Shown: positions 40,561-50,411, numbered from the stretch's first letter. The stretch is DNA of 64,000 nucleotides from Rhizobium lentis (GCF_017352135.1 NZ_CP071454.1:1054501-1118500); one strand, 5' to 3'. A program made the numbers and translations. The notes: generated from the letters alone by a model not told the origin.

Positions 40561-40580
40561 ATGTTATAAAAATATAACAT
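40561..40580. promoter_or_regulatory. ArsR-type operator between the divergent genes
   Basis: ATGTTATAAAAATATAACAT is an exact inverted repeat, 8-base arms around AAAA. It lies in the gap between the SRPBCC gene and the ArsR gene and overlaps the first two bases of the ArsR start codon. Autoregulation of both genes by the ArsR protein is the natural reading. Confidence 0.8.
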
Positions 40581-40911
40581 GTCAAGCGAATCGAACGACG
40601 ACCTCATTTTCAAAGCCCTGGCTCATCGCCGCCGTCGCGAAATCCTCGACCTGCTGAAGCAAGAACCCCGCACGACAGGTGCACTCTGCGAGGCATTTCC
40701 GGAGATGGATCGCTGCACGGTGATGCAGCATCTGAAGGTGCTTGAAGACGCCGATCTGGTCATTGCCAGGAAGGAAGGCCGGGAGCGCTGGAACCATCTG
40801 AACAGCCTGCCGATCAAAAATATCCACGACCGCTGGATCAGCGCTTATGCCGGCCATGCCCTGTCGATCCTCGACCGGCTGAAAAGTGATCTCGAGGGCC
40901 AGCCGGAATAA
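40579..40911 (+). CDS. ArsR-family winged-helix regulator
   Basis: A 110-residue repressor with a complete winged helix: FKALAHRRRREILDLLKQEP, GALCEAFPEMDRCTVMQHLK (recognition helix) and LEDADLVIARKEGRERWNHL. It lacks an obvious metal-binding Cys cluster (two Cys are separated at the helix-turn-helix), as in the AHSA1-associated ArsR group. The 8-3-8-like operator at its own start supports autorepression and control of the divergent SRPBCC-VOC genes. Confidence 0.93.
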   Translation: MSSESNDDLIFKALAHRRRREILDLLKQEPRTTGALCEAFPEMDRCTVMQHLKVLEDADLVIARKEGRERWNHLNSLPIKNIHDRWISAYAGHALSILDRLKSDLEGQPE

Positions 40912-40976
40912 CAGGGCGGCTTGTCTCCCGGCCTACTGAAACCTTATGCTGGCAAAAAATTTGAGACGTAGGACAG

Positions 40977-41543
40977 ATGACGATATCGGGAGCCGGCATA
41001 CGCCGCATGCGGCTGCTGCGCAGCATGAAGCAGCAGCATCTCGCCGAACTCCTCGGCGTCAACCAAGCGACCGTTTCGCGCTGGGAGCGCAGCCAGCTTG
41101 CCCCCTCGCCCGAACAAGCCGTCAAGCTGGAACGGATTTTCGCCTCGCCGCAGCATGCTGCGGCCGATGCGGCCTTGAAGCGGCTGGTCGAGGATTCCGT
41201 CCGACCTGTGCATCTGATCTGCGACAGCACCCATCGGCTGCTGTCCGCCTCCCGCCCGCGGCAGGCGGAATGGCGCGCACCGCTCGCCGCTTTTCTCGGC
41301 CGCTCTCTTTTTTCCTACGCCTCCGCCGAGATCGCCGCCGCCGAACAATCTCTGGAGGAGTGCGGCTGGCACGAGGGCAGGCTGCTGTCGCTGACCTTCG
41401 ATACCGGCGCCAACGACAATATGCGCCTGCCGATTGCCGCCGGCCGCGTCACCTGGGAGCGGATCATGCTTGCCGACGGCAGCGCCGGCCGCCTCGTCAC
41501 GACAGTCACGGAGCCTGCAGCTTTTCTGCACCTTCATGCATAA
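40977..41543 (+). CDS. XRE-type helix-turn-helix regulator
   Basis: A 188-residue protein with an N-terminal Cro/C1 helix-turn-helix (RMRLLRSMKQQHLAELLGVNQATVSRWERSQ) at about 10-40 and an uncharacterised C-terminal half, possibly a ligand-sensing domain. It lies 68 bp before the epimerase gene and could control it. The C-terminal domain (LICDSTHRLLSASRPRQAEW) is PAS-like in places but I would not name it. Confidence 0.85.
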   Translation: MTISGAGIRRMRLLRSMKQQHLAELLGVNQATVSRWERSQLAPSPEQAVKLERIFASPQHAAADAALKRLVEDSVRPVHLICDSTHRLLSASRPRQAEWRAPLAAFLGRSLFSYASAEIAAAEQSLEECGWHEGRLLSLTFDTGANDNMRLPIAAGRVTWERIMLADGSAGRLVTTVTEPAAFLHLHA

Positions 41544-41611
41544 TTTATGCGTTGTCCGCAATTGCCGGTCTTTATAGCCTCCGCCGCGAAAAACGGTTTG
41601 GAGACGATGCG

Positions 41612-42595
41612 ATGACGATATTGGTGACGGGAAGCGCCGGCCACCTCGGCGAGGCGCTGATGCGCACCTTGAAAGCGCAGAGCCGGTGGGCGCGCGGCAT
41701 CGACATCAAGGCCTCGGCTTTTACCGATATGGTCGGCTCGATCGGTGACCGCGACTTCGTTCGGCGGGCTATGTCGGGCATCAGCCACGTCATCCACGCC
41801 GCCACGCTGCACAAGCCGCATGTGGCGACCCATGGCAATCGCGATTTCCTCGACACCAATGTCGGCGGCACGCTGAACCTGCTTGAAGAGGCTACCGCCG
41901 CCGGCGTTGCAAGCTTCGTCTTCACCAGCACGACCAGCGCTTTCGGCGCGGCATTGACGCCGGCTGCCGGCGAACCCGCGGCATGGGTCACCGAGGAGGT
42001 GCTTCCTGTAGCCAGGAACATCTACGGCGTCACGAAGCTCGCCGCCGAAGGGATCGCGGAACTCTTCGCCCGCAAATTTCGCCTGCCTGTTGTCATCCTC
42101 AGAACGTCGCGTTTCTTTCCCGAAAGTGACGACGATCCCGACATCCGCAACAGCTATTCGGCTGAAAATGCCCAGGCCAACGAGCTTCTTTATCGCCGCG
42201 TTGATATCAGCGATGTCGTCGGCGCCCATTTGCTGGCGCTCGAAAAGGCGCCGGCCATCGGCCTCGGCCGCTATGTCATCTCGGCCACGACGCCGTTTTC
42301 ATCCGACGATCTCGCCGCGCTCAGGCAAGACGCGCCCGCTGTCGTCGAGCGGCTGTTTCCAGGTGCGAACGCCCTCTATGCCGAACGCGGCTGGAAGATG
42401 TTCCCGACGCTCGACCGCGTCTACGTCAACGAACGCGCAAGACGGGAACTTGGCTGGCAGCCGCGTTATGATTTCCGCTTCGTGCTCGACTGCCTGCGGG
42501 AGCATCGCGAATGGCGAAGCCCACTGGCGCTCGATGTCGGCTCCAAGGGCTACCACGACGAGCTGTTCGCCGAAGGACCTTATCCGGTCGATTAG
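41612..42595 (+). CDS. NAD-dependent epimerase/dehydratase
   Basis: A 327-residue extended SDR enzyme: nucleotide motif ILVTGSAGHLGEALMRTL, HVIHAATLHKPHVATHG, STTSAFGAALTP, and the catalytic YGVTKLAAE. The substrate is unknown. A much longer in-frame open stretch upstream (from 40946) overlaps the XRE regulator and is not coding; the ATG at 41612 with TTGGAG before it is the start. Confidence 0.88.
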   Translation: MTILVTGSAGHLGEALMRTLKAQSRWARGIDIKASAFTDMVGSIGDRDFVRRAMSGISHVIHAATLHKPHVATHGNRDFLDTNVGGTLNLLEEATAAGVASFVFTSTTSAFGAALTPAAGEPAAWVTEEVLPVARNIYGVTKLAAEGIAELFARKFRLPVVILRTSRFFPESDDDPDIRNSYSAENAQANELLYRRVDISDVVGAHLLALEKAPAIGLGRYVISATTPFSSDDLAALRQDAPAVVERLFPGANALYAERGWKMFPTLDRVYVNERARRELGWQPRYDFRFVLDCLREHREWRSPLALDVGSKGYHDELFAEGPYPVD

Positions 42596-42999
42596 CGTCG
42601 GCCGGGATATGGAGATGAATCCAGGGCCGGTTTCGTTCTGAGAAATCGGTCTCGTGGCCGAGGGTGTCATTCGAAGCGGTGTCCAGCTTTCGAGGCGGGG
42701 ACCGTTGCAGGAAGTGGCAAGCCGTGGGTCTTGCAAGCGTCCTCGACCCGAACCTGCCGGAGGACTATTTCCTGTTCGTCGCCAACGAACGACTTCCTGA
42801 CGCAGGATGGCTTCCAGGCGGGCGCCGCCTACAAGGCTGACGGCGGCGCCGACGTCGACACTATGTTCCAGGTCTTCCAGGTGACGCTTCCCCGTTTGAA
42901 GAAGCAACCGCGCGTGCTGCAGCGTCCTTTGCGCGTCTGAAGACGCGTGGCGCTGTAGCCACGTTCGCCGCTGGTCCGGCATCTTCCGGCAATGAAAGG
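42596..42999. other. Gene-free stretch before the 6S RNA
   Basis: About 400 bp between the epimerase and the 6S RNA gene. I see no complete gene. At 42737-42900 two plus-strand frames in succession read like protein fragments (LDPNLPEDYFLFVANER, then DGFQAGAAYKADGGADVDT) separated by a frameshift, so this may be a decayed gene. No recognisable family. Confidence 0.4.
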
Positions 43000-43166
43000 A
43001 GAGGTGCGATCCACGACGACCGATGGATGTTTACGATCCTGGGCGCCTACAAACGTAGGTGGGCACCGTGTGTCCAGGCCCACGAGCCCGGACAGGGACA
43101 GCTCCCTTTGGATCGAGTATGGCCCCAGGGATTGTGGTTCCTGTCGAGAGGCGCAGACCGCACCGC
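43000..43166 (-). ncRNA. ssrS: 6S RNA
   Basis: On the minus strand, directly downstream of zapA, the classic position, lies a transcript of about 165 nt. Its ends close into a stem: GGTGCGGTCT (43155-43164) pairs with GGATCGCACC (43003-43012). The 5' half has TCCCTGGGGCCATACT, matching the 6S central-bubble strand of E. coli (CCCCUGAGCCGAUA). A TTATAT -10 element lies just upstream at 43170-43175. 6S RNA mimics an open promoter and binds RNA polymerase. The exact ends are estimated. Confidence 0.8.
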
Positions 43167-43221
43167 GATATATAAGGTTGTTTGCACCGACGCGCCAGAG
43201 GCGACGACAGGCAGCTCCTAT

Positions 43222-43239
43222 TTAATTGACATCAATTAA
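43222..43239. promoter_or_regulatory. Palindrome at the end of zapA, before 6S RNA
   Basis: TTAATTGACATCAATTAA has perfect 8-base arms around CA and includes the zapA stop codon. It sits about 60-75 bp upstream of the 6S start, so it could be a regulator site or part of a zapA/6S processing hairpin. Confidence 0.45.
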
Positions 43240-43609
43240 GTTCGGGAGCGGAGCGGCCATTCAGCTTGTCGGTAATGCCGCGGATGCGGCTCGACACCTC
43301 GCCGAGCGCCGCCGCCAGAGTTTCCTCGGTGCGGGCGGTCGCGGCGAGCACCGTGTCGCGGTTGCCGCGAAGCGACTCGAGCTCGCTTTCCAGTCCCGCG
43401 ATCCGGCGCGTCAGCTCGGCAATCTCATCCATGATCATGATGCCGGCCATGACGGTGATCCTGAGATCGCCGATCTCGCCGAACTGACCCTTGAGATGCC
43501 CGACATATCGGTCGAAACGGGTGGCGAGATCGGTCAGGTGATCCTCCTGCCCTTCCTCGCAGGCCATGCGATAGGCCTTACCGTCGATCGTTACCGTCAC
43601 CTGCGCCAT
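43232..43609 (-). CDS. zapA: Cell division protein ZapA
   Basis: A 125-residue FtsZ-ring-associated protein. The N-terminal domain is MAQVTVTIDGKAYRMACEEG with the following LTDLATRFDRYVGHLKGQ, and the C-terminal half is a coiled coil (MDEIAELTRRIAGLESELES). It cross-links FtsZ filaments. It follows the DUF4164 gene at 16 bp and precedes 6S RNA. Confidence 0.95.
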   Translation of the reverse strand: MAQVTVTIDGKAYRMACEEGQEDHLTDLATRFDRYVGHLKGQFGEIGDLRITVMAGIMIMDEIAELTRRIAGLESELESLRGNRDTVLAATARTEETLAAALGEVSSRIRGITDKLNGRSAPELN

Positions 43610-43625
43610 GTCGAATTCTTTCTCG

Positions 43626-43898
43626 TCAGCGGTCCAGAACCGCGCGGATCGTTTCCATGGCCGTCACGAGCCGCCGCGATACCTCGCGATTGACCTCTTC
43701 CAGCCGGTTGGCCCGGAATTCGGCCTGGTCGAGTTCCTGGGCTAACCGGGAACGATCGGCGTGCACGCGCCGCACCTCGCCCTCGATCTCATCCTGCTCG
43801 CGCTGCCGCTCGATGCGCATGTCGACGGCGTTTTCGAGGCTCGAAATCGCCTGCTTGAGCTCGTTGAGCGCTGCTTCCATGGTTTTGCCTGTGGGCAT
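43626..43898 (-). CDS. DUF4164-like coiled-coil protein
   Basis: A 90-residue, almost fully helical protein (ALNELKQAISSLENAVDMRI, RVHADRSRLAQELDQAEFRA, VSRRLVTAMETIRAVLDR), the rhizobial protein that precedes zapA. It has no membrane segment or known domain function; coupling to ZapA suggests a division role, by context only. Start candidates are 43901, 43898 and 43880; AAAGG lies best for 43898. Confidence 0.8.
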   Translation of the reverse strand: MPTGKTMEAALNELKQAISSLENAVDMRIERQREQDEIEGEVRRVHADRSRLAQELDQAEFRANRLEEVNREVSRRLVTAMETIRAVLDR

Positions 43899-44134
43899 CA
43901 TGCCTTTCCGATTCCCGTGCAGGACCTGCGAATCGGCCACATCTGCCGATCTTGTGAGTTCGAGAGGATATGCAGCTCGCCAACGGCCCGTCAATAAATC
44001 CCGTCACCCGGCAGCCTGCCTATCTGTGGATGAATGTTTTGGGCTGCCCCGCCGTGCCAGTTTGGTCTTTTGTAAAGCCACGCGATCAAATGTCAAAAAT
44101 TGCTGCAGGCCGCTGGGATTTGGCCTGCCATTTA

Positions 44135-44161
44135 TTGACTCGCCAGCCCCAACTGCTATGT
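44135..44161 (+). promoter_or_regulatory. Possible tkt promoter
   Basis: TTGACT and CTATGT are separated by 15 bases, close to the rhizobial vegetative promoter pattern CTTGAC-N17-CTATAT. It lies 74 bp upstream of tkt. The rest of the 336-bp gap back to the coiled-coil gene shows no gene or other clear site. Confidence 0.4.
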
Positions 44162-44234
44162 GTCAGCCGCTTTCATTCGATGGCCTTGGAGGCTCGAGGC
44201 CATCTCCCCGACACCCGGAGCTTGCGGAAAAGCC

Positions 44235-46208
44235 ATGACCTCTCCCGAACAAAACGACCGGATGGCGAATGCGATCCGTTTCCTCGCCATGGACGCCGTT
44301 GAAAAGGCGAACTCCGGCCACCCCGGCATGCCGATGGGCATGGCCGACGTGGCAACGGTTCTGTTCACCAAATATCTGCGCTTCGACCCAAAGAAGCCGC
44401 ATTGGCCGAACCGCGACCGTTTCGTGCTGTCGGCCGGCCACGGCTCGATGCTGCTCTATTCGCTGCTGTATCTGACCGGTTATCCCGACATGACGATCGA
44501 GGACCTGAAGCAGTTCCGTCAGGTCGGCTCGAAGACCGCCGGCCATCCTGAATATGGCCACGCCACCGGCATCGAAACCACCACCGGCCCGCTCGGCCAG
44601 GGCATCGCAAACGCCGTCGGCATGGCAATCGCCGAGCGCAAGCTGCGCGAGGACTTCGGTTCGGACCTGCAGGACCATTACACCTACGTGATCAACGGCG
44701 ACGGCTGCCTGATGGAAGGCATCAGCCATGAGGCGATCGCTCTTGCCGGCCACCTGAAGCTGAACAAGCTGATCCTCTTCTGGGATAACAACTCGATCAC
44801 CATCGACGGCGCGGTCTCGCTGTCGGATTCGACCGACCAGATCGCCCGCTTCAAGGCGGTTCACTGGAACACGATCGAAATCGACGGCCACGATCAGGCC
44901 GCCATCGCCGCTGCGATCGAGGCCGCACACAAGTCCGACCGCCCGACCTTCATCGCCTGCAAGACGGTCATCGGCTTCGGCGCCCCGAACAAGGCCGGCA
45001 GCCACAAGGTTCACGGCAGCCCGCTCGGCGCCGACGAGATCGCCGCCACCCGCAAGGCGCTAGATTGGGATTACGAGCCCTTCGTCGTTCCTTCGGACGT
45101 TCTCGATGCATGGCGCGCAGCCGGCGCCCGCTCCGAAAATCTCGTCGCGGCATGGGAAGAAACCCTCGCCAGCTCGCCCGCCAAGGCCGAGTTCACCCGG
45201 CGTTTCGCAGGCGATCTGCCTGAAGGCTTCGACAGGGCGATCGACGACTACAAGAAGAAGCTCGCCGAGACCAAGCCGACCGTCGCAACCCGCAAGGCAT
45301 CCGAGGACGCGCTCGAAATCATCAATGGTTTCCTGCCGGAAACCCTCGGCGGCTCCGCCGACCTGACCCCGTCGAACAATACCAAGACCAGCCAGATGCA
45401 CTCAATCACGCCGACGGATTTCGCCGGTCGTTACATGCACTGGGGCATCCGTGAGCACGGCATGGCATCTGCCATGAACGGTATCGCGCTGCATGGCGGC
45501 CTCATTCCCTATGGCGGCGGCTTCATGATCTTCTCGGATTATTGCCGCCCGCCGATCCGCCTCTCGGCTCTGATGGGCATTCGTGTCATCCACGTTCTGA
45601 CGCATGACTCGATCGGCGTCGGCGAAGATGGTCCGACCCACCAGCCGGTCGAGCAGATCGCCGGCCTGCGCGCCGTTCCGAACCTGCAGGTCTTCCGCCC
45701 GGCCGACGCTGTCGAGACGGCGGAATGCTGGCAGATCGCCATCAAGAGCAAGAACCGTCCGTCTGCCCTGGCTCTCACTCGCCAGAACCTGACAACCGTC
45801 CGCACCGAGTATAATGAGAAGAACCTCTGCGAACTCGGCGCCTATACGCTCGCCGGCAATGCCGATGCCAGGGTGACGATCTTCGCTTCGGGCTCCGAGG
45901 TCGAAATCGCCGTTGCCGCCCGCGCAACGCTCGAGGCCAGGGGAGTCTCTGTGCGTGTCGTGTCCGTGCCCTGCACCGAACTGTTCTTCGAGCAGCCCGA
46001 CGCTTACCGCAAGGACATACTCGGCAATTCGCCGGTAAAGATCGCCGTCGAAGCCGCCGTTCGCGAAGGCTGGGACGCCTTCATCGGACCGGAGGGCACG
46101 TTCGTCGGCATGAAGGGCTTCGGCGCCTCCGGCCCGGTCAAGGACGTCTATAAGCATTTCGGCATTACCGCTGACGCCGTCGTTGCGGCTGCGGAAGCAA
46201 AGCTTTAA
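44235..46208 (+). CDS. tkt: Transketolase
   Basis: A 657-residue thiamine-diphosphate enzyme that moves two-carbon units in the pentose phosphate and Calvin cycles. It shows [20 protein letters not shown] at the N-terminus, [15 protein letters not shown], the ThDP/metal motif [13 protein letters not shown] with [10 protein letters not shown], and [19 protein letters not shown]. The start at 44235 ([16 protein letters not shown]) omits a non-conserved extension. It leads the tkt-gap unit. Confidence 0.98.
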   Translation: MTSPEQNDRMANAIRFLAMDAVEKANSGHPGMPMGMADVATVLFTKYLRFDPKKPHWPNRDRFVLSAGHGSMLLYSLLYLTGYPDMTIEDLKQFRQVGSKTAGHPEYGHATGIETTTGPLGQGIANAVGMAIAERKLREDFGSDLQDHYTYVINGDGCLMEGISHEAIALAGHLKLNKLILFWDNNSITIDGAVSLSDSTDQIARFKAVHWNTIEIDGHDQAAIAAAIEAAHKSDRPTFIACKTVIGFGAPNKAGSHKVHGSPLGADEIAATRKALDWDYEPFVVPSDVLDAWRAAGARSENLVAAWEETLASSPAKAEFTRRFAGDLPEGFDRAIDDYKKKLAETKPTVATRKASEDALEIINGFLPETLGGSADLTPSNNTKTSQMHSITPTDFAGRYMHWGIREHGMASAMNGIALHGGLIPYGGGFMIFSDYCRPPIRLSALMGIRVIHVLTHDSIGVGEDGPTHQPVEQIAGLRAVPNLQVFRPADAVETAECWQIAIKSKNRPSALALTRQNLTTVRTEYNEKNLCELGAYTLAGNADARVTIFASGSEVEIAVAARATLEARGVSVRVVSVPCTELFFEQPDAYRKDILGNSPVKIAVEAAVREGWDAFIGPEGTFVGMKGFGASGPVKDVYKHFGITADAVVAAAEAKL

Positions 46209-46289
46209 AGAGGGCGCCTTGAGGCGCTCTCCATCTCCTCAATTCCAGGCCCGCTTTATGGGGCCCTACTCTATCGGGAGTGAATGCAC

Positions 46290-47300
46290 ATGACAGTCAA
46301 GGTTGCCATCAACGGTTTCGGCCGCATCGGCCGCAACGTCCTTCGCGCTATCGTCGAATCCGGTCGCACCGACATCGAAGTCGTCGCCGTCAACGACCTC
46401 GGCCCCGTCGAGACCAACGCCCACCTGCTGCGTTACGACTCGATCCACGGCAAGTTCCCGGCCGAAGTGAAGGTCGAAGGCGACACGATCATCGTCGGTG
46501 GCGGCAAGCCGATCAAGGTCACGGCGATCAAGGATCCGGCAACGCTTCCGCACCGTGAACTCGGCGTTGACATCGCCATGGAATGCACCGGCATCTTCAC
46601 CGCCCGCGACAAGGCTGCCGCACACCTGGCGGCCGGCGCCAAGCGCGTCATCGTCTCGGCTCCCGCCGACGGCGCCGACCTGACGGTCGTCTACGGCGTC
46701 AACCATGACCAGCTCACCAAGGAGCACACGGTCATCTCCAACGCGTCGTGCACCACCAACTGCCTGGTGCCTGTCGTCAAGGTTCTCGACGACGCCGTCG
46801 GCATCGACCATGGCTTCATGACGACGATCCACTCCTACACCGGCGACCAGCCAACGCTCGACACGATGCACAAGGACCTGTATCGCGCCCGCGCGGCCGC
46901 CCTCTCCATGATCCCGACCTCGACGGGTGCTGCCAAGGCTGTCGGCCTCGTCCTGCCGCATCTGAAAGGCAAGCTCGACGGCACGTCGATCCGCGTTCCG
47001 ACCCCGAACGTTTCGGTCGTCGACTTCAAGTTCGTCGCCAAGAAGGCCACCACGGTCGGCGAAATCAATGAAGCCATCAAGGCTGCTGCGAACGGCAATC
47101 TGAAGGGCATTCTCGGCTACACCGACGAACCGCTCGTCTCCCGTGACTTCAACCACGACAGCCACTCCTCGATCTTCGCGACCGATCAGACCAAGGTCAT
47201 GGAAGGCAACTTCGTGCGCGTCCTGTCCTGGTACGACAACGAGTGGGGCTTCTCCAGCCGCATGTCGGACACGGCCGTGGCCCTTGCCAAGCTCATCTGA
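46290..47300 (+). CDS. gap: Glyceraldehyde-3-phosphate dehydrogenase
   Basis: A 336-residue NAD-dependent enzyme. The Rossmann motif is [15 protein letters not shown], the catalytic Cys154 is in [12 protein letters not shown], and [15 protein letters not shown] [16 protein letters not shown] closes the fold. Acting on glyceraldehyde-3-phosphate, it links tkt and pgk. The ATG at 46290 is preferred to 46284, because GGGAG lies nine bases before it. Confidence 0.98.
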   Translation: MTVKVAINGFGRIGRNVLRAIVESGRTDIEVVAVNDLGPVETNAHLLRYDSIHGKFPAEVKVEGDTIIVGGGKPIKVTAIKDPATLPHRELGVDIAMECTGIFTARDKAAAHLAAGAKRVIVSAPADGADLTVVYGVNHDQLTKEHTVISNASCTTNCLVPVVKVLDDAVGIDHGFMTTIHSYTGDQPTLDTMHKDLYRARAAALSMIPTSTGAAKAVGLVLPHLKGKLDGTSIRVPTPNVSVVDFKFVAKKATTVGEINEAIKAAANGNLKGILGYTDEPLVSRDFNHDSHSSIFATDQTKVMEGNFVRVLSWYDNEWGFSSRMSDTAVALAKLI

Positions 47301-47326
47301 GCGGCTGATGATTGAACATCGCAAGG

Positions 47327-47351
47327 CGGCTCGGGAAACCGGGCCGTTTTT
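47327..47351 (+). terminator. Intrinsic terminator after gap
   Basis: Stem CGGCTCGG / CCGGGCCG (one G-U pair) with a GAAA tetraloop and a TTTTTG tail, 26 bp past the gap stop. Confidence 0.9.
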
Positions 47352-47430
47352 GTTCTAGGCACCCGAAGCCGGTCATGGCATCGTTTATACCCGGAACCGC
47401 ATCGACATCCGGGGAGATAAAGAGGGATAG

Positions 47431-47745
47431 ATGGATTACTTCACCGTTGAAATCGCCGGCCGTGCCGTCGCCAGCTTTCGCTCGAAAAACCATGAGGAAG
47501 CGACGCATTTCTTCGAGGCGGAGGATTTTCGCGACGACCTGACCATCCTCGAGTCCGAAGGCAAGCCGCTGTGGGACCGCAAGGCGACGCTCAGCCTGCG
47601 CAAGGCGACCGACGAGGAGGCAAGCGAAGTCGAGCACGCCTATGAATTCGACGACGATCCCGAAAGGACCATCGACGACGAGTTCGTCGTTTTCCTGGTC
47701 CCGGTGGAGGATCTGACCGACGAGGGCGAGGACACCGACGACTGA
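47431..47745 (+). CDS. Small acidic conserved protein
   Basis: A 104-residue protein of unknown function with an acidic C-terminus (EFDDDPERTIDDEFVVFLVP, EDLTDEGEDTDD) and an N-terminal MDYFTVEIAGRAVASFRSKN. I believe it is conserved beside gap in rhizobia but could not check. No membrane segment or motif was recognised. Its ribosome site (AGAGGGATAG) and codon use support translation. Confidence 0.7.
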   Translation: MDYFTVEIAGRAVASFRSKNHEEATHFFEAEDFRDDLTILESEGKPLWDRKATLSLRKATDEEASEVEHAYEFDDDPERTIDDEFVVFLVPVEDLTDEGEDTDD

Positions 47746-47911
47746 CAGTCGATCTGCGTCGGTCTTCCGGGTTTAAAAGCCATCTCGCAGCGACCGGTCC
47801 GGTGCGGCCGCAAGGATGGAATCACGGTTGGCAATCCGCTGGCCAGGCGTGATAAACTGAGGAATGCATAACGCTGCACAATGGCTGACACGATCCAGGC
47901 GGAGGCGATAA

Positions 47912-48091
47912 ATGGCAGAGGCGCAAAAACCCTTGTCCCACATCACGCTCAAGCGGCGGCAGCGGTTTCACCGCAAGCGGGACGTCAGACCGGCCGTTTT
48001 GGCAAAGGCCAATCGTCTGGTGGTCTCGGTTGCCGCCTTCATCGGTCTTGCGTTTCTTGCCGTCATCATAGTTCAGGCAGTGTTCGGATAG
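47912..48091 (+). CDS. Short single-pass membrane protein
   Basis: A 59-residue protein read directly from the sequence: a basic N-terminal half (SHITLKRRQRFHRKRDVRP) followed by a membrane helix at about 36-57 (LVVSVAAFIGLAFLAVIIVQ) ending AVFG. ATG at 47912 has GGAGG upstream; stop TAG at 48089-48091. The positive N-terminus suggests it stays in the cytoplasm with the C-terminus out. The function is unknown. Confidence 0.75.
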   Translation: MAEAQKPLSHITLKRRQRFHRKRDVRPAVLAKANRLVVSVAAFIGLAFLAVIIVQAVFG

Positions 48092-48536
48092 TGGTAGCGA
48101 TGGCCGCCGCATCAGGCACAAAACCGCAGCCGGCTCCATCGCTCGGCAGACGGCCTGCCTTTCCTCCCCGATATCGAAAAATCTCCGCATTCATTTCCCC
48201 GCTCTCCAATCCGGGGGCGGGCCGCGTGAAGGACGTGTCCTGTTGCGGCTGGCAGATACTGCAGGAAAAATCGATCTTCCTGTCTTTCGCCCTGCTCTTG
48301 CCTGATTTTCTTATACATTCCTTGTAGAGAGTTTCTCCCGTAGCATTTCCGTGTCGGTGGCCGTCCGGCAACCGTTCAGCAGCATGATGCAGCACGAGAC
48401 GAGGTTAAGCCGCAAGGCCTACCCTTCTCTGCCGTTTTGCCGTTTACTGATGGATCGACGCGTGGTGGAGGGGTTGAGACAGGCGGATCGGCCGGGGTAG
48501 CCGCATCCGCACAGCATTCGATGGAAAGGGGTGGGC
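48092..48536. other. Gene-free stretch before the antiporter
   Basis: About 445 bp with no ORF I would support on either strand, and no clear palindrome or terminator. It ends in the ribosome site GGAAAGGGG of the antiporter gene. Confidence 0.5.
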
Positions 48537-50411
48537 ATGGAAGCGTTCTATATCGTGGTGCTGGTCGCGACGGCGCTCGTGCTTCTTGCCGCTTTTTCGA
48601 GCCTGCTCGCCTTCCGCTTCGGCGCCCCGCTGCTTCTTCTCTTCCTGATGATCGGCCTTGCCGCGGGCGTCGATGGCCTCGGCATCGAATTCAGCAACAA
48701 CTACCTCGCCTATATTCTTGGCTCGATCGCGCTGGCCGTCATCCTGTTCGATTCCGGTTTCGGCACGCCGATGCAGGCCTTCCGGCTCGCGGCCGTGCCT
48801 TCATTGACCCTCGCTTCGGTTGGCGTTCTGATCACCGCCTCGCTCTTTGCCGTCGCTGCCATGTGGCTGTTGAACTTCACCTGGCTCGAAGGCCTGCTGC
48901 TCGGCTCGATCGTCGCATCGACGGATGCCGCCGCCGTCTTCTTCCTGCTGCGCATCGGCGGAATCAACATCCGCGACAAGGTGCGCTCGACGCTGGAAGT
49001 CGAATCCGGCACCAACGATCCGATGGCGATCTTCCTTACCATCGCCCTTGTTGAGGTCTTGGCGAGCGGCGAGCGCTACGCCGGCATCAATATCGCCATG
49101 CTTGCCATGTTCGTGCAGCAGATGGGGCTCGGCGTCATCCTCGGCCTGCTCGGCGGCATGATGATCGTGCTGATCGTCAGCAAGCTCGATACCGATCGCG
49201 GCCTGACGCCGATCTTCGTGCTGGCGCTCGCCCTGCTCGTCTTTTCATTCACGGGCGTGGTCGGCGGCAGCGGCTTCCTCGCCGTCTACGTCGCAGGCAT
49301 CTACGCCGGCAACCGCAAGATACAAGCGATCGGCACCATCAAGCGTTTCCAGGACGGCATGACCTGGCTCGCGCAGATCATCATGTTCCTGGTGCTCGGC
49401 CTGCTCGCCACGCCGTCGCAATTCCCCGTCATCATAGTGCCGGCCATCCTGCTTGCCCTCTTCCTGATCTTCATTGCCCGGCCCTTGGCGATCTGGCTGT
49501 CGCTGCTTCCCTTCGATTACACGCAGCAGGAGATCGGTTTCGTCGCCTGGGTCGGCCTGCGCGGCGCTGTCTCCATCTTGCTGGCCATCATGCCGATCCT
49601 CGGCGGGCTGGAAAACGGCCAGATCTTTTTCAACACCGCCTTCATCATCGTGCTGGTCTCCCTGCTGCTGCAGGGCTGGACGATCAAGCCGGTCGCCAAG
49701 AAGCTCGGCCTGATCATTCCGCCGCGCATCGGCGCCGTCGACAAGGTCGAGGTCGATTTGCCGGGCGCCGCCAACCACGAACTGCTCTCCTACCGCGTCA
49801 TAAAGGACAGCCCGGTGCTGCGCGGCGAGCGCATCCCGCGCTGGGCGACCCCCTCCCTCGTCATCCGCGACGGCAAGTCGATGCGCTATCAATATGCAGG
49901 AAGGCTGCGGGAAAACGATCTCGTTTATCTCTTCATCGTGCCAAGCTATTCCCGCCTGCTCGACCGCCTTTTTGCCAGCCGTGCGCCGGTGGATGAGGAC
50001 GATGCCGAATTCTTCGGAGCCTTCGCGCTCTCGCCTGCCCGCCCAGCCGCCGACCTCGACGCCGCCTATGGGCCAGGCCTGCTCAACGAATCCGAAAAGG
50101 GGCTGACGATCGCCGAGCTGATGCGGCAGCGCCTCGGCGGCAAGGCCGACTATGCCGATCGCGTCCGCCTCGGCTCGATCATCCTCATCGTCCGCGATCT
50201 CGACGAGCACGACCACATCACCTCCGTCGGCATGTCGCTGGAAGCCGTCGAACCGGCAATCACCCTGCCGATCTTCATCAATCTCAAGGACATCATCCAG
50301 CGCATCCGCGACCGGCTGAAGGGACGCCGGAACCGCGAAACCGCGGCTGCCGAGAGCGCGCCGAAAGCGTCCGCCGGGCGCGAGGAAGCCACAGGCGAAA
50401 ACGGCCGCTGA
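48537..50411 (+). CDS. K+/H+ (CPA1/NhaP2-type) antiporter
   Basis: A 624-residue membrane transporter. About twelve helices occupy residues 1-400, with the ion-binding [12 protein letters not shown] and [16 protein letters not shown] motifs of the CPA superfamily. The C-terminal cytoplasmic part has a TrkA-C-type domain (about 410-490, [20 protein letters not shown]) and a CorC/HlyC-like end. NhaP2/CvrA proteins extrude K+ and prevent hypo-osmotic potassium overload. The ATG at 48537 is preferred over GTG 48531. Confidence 0.92.
   Translation: MEAFYIVVLVATALVLLAAFSSLLAFRFGAPLLLLFLMIGLAAGVDGLGIEFSNNYLAYILGSIALAVILFDSGFGTPMQAFRLAAVPSLTLASVGVLITASLFAVAAMWLLNFTWLEGLLLGSIVASTDAAAVFFLLRIGGINIRDKVRSTLEVESGTNDPMAIFLTIALVEVLASGERYAGINIAMLAMFVQQMGLGVILGLLGGMMIVLIVSKLDTDRGLTPIFVLALALLVFSFTGVVGGSGFLAVYVAGIYAGNRKIQAIGTIKRFQDGMTWLAQIIMFLVLGLLATPSQFPVIIVPAILLALFLIFIARPLAIWLSLLPFDYTQQEIGFVAWVGLRGAVSILLAIMPILGGLENGQIFFNTAFIIVLVSLLLQGWTIKPVAKKLGLIIPPRIGAVDKVEVDLPGAANHELLSYRVIKDSPVLRGERIPRWATPSLVIRDGKSMRYQYAGRLRENDLVYLFIVPSYSRLLDRLFASRAPVDEDDAEFFGAFALSPARPAADLDAAYGPGLLNESEKGLTIAELMRQRLGGKADYADRVRLGSIILIVRDLDEHDHITSVGMSLEAVEPAITLPIFINLKDIIQRIRDRLKGRRNRETAAAESAPKASAGREEATGENGR

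Noticed and set aside
43222..43239. TTAATTGACATCAATTAA as a CtrA site
   Set aside because: The two TTAA halves are 10 bases apart, not 7, so it does not fit the CtrA spacing.
46205..46235. Terminator between tkt and gap
   Set aside because: GGGCGCCTTGAGGCGCTCT can pair, but no T-run follows, so read-through into gap is more likely.
48066..48395. A 109-codon minus-strand frame in the gap before the antiporter
   Set aside because: No ribosome site, unusual composition, and no recognisable protein feature.
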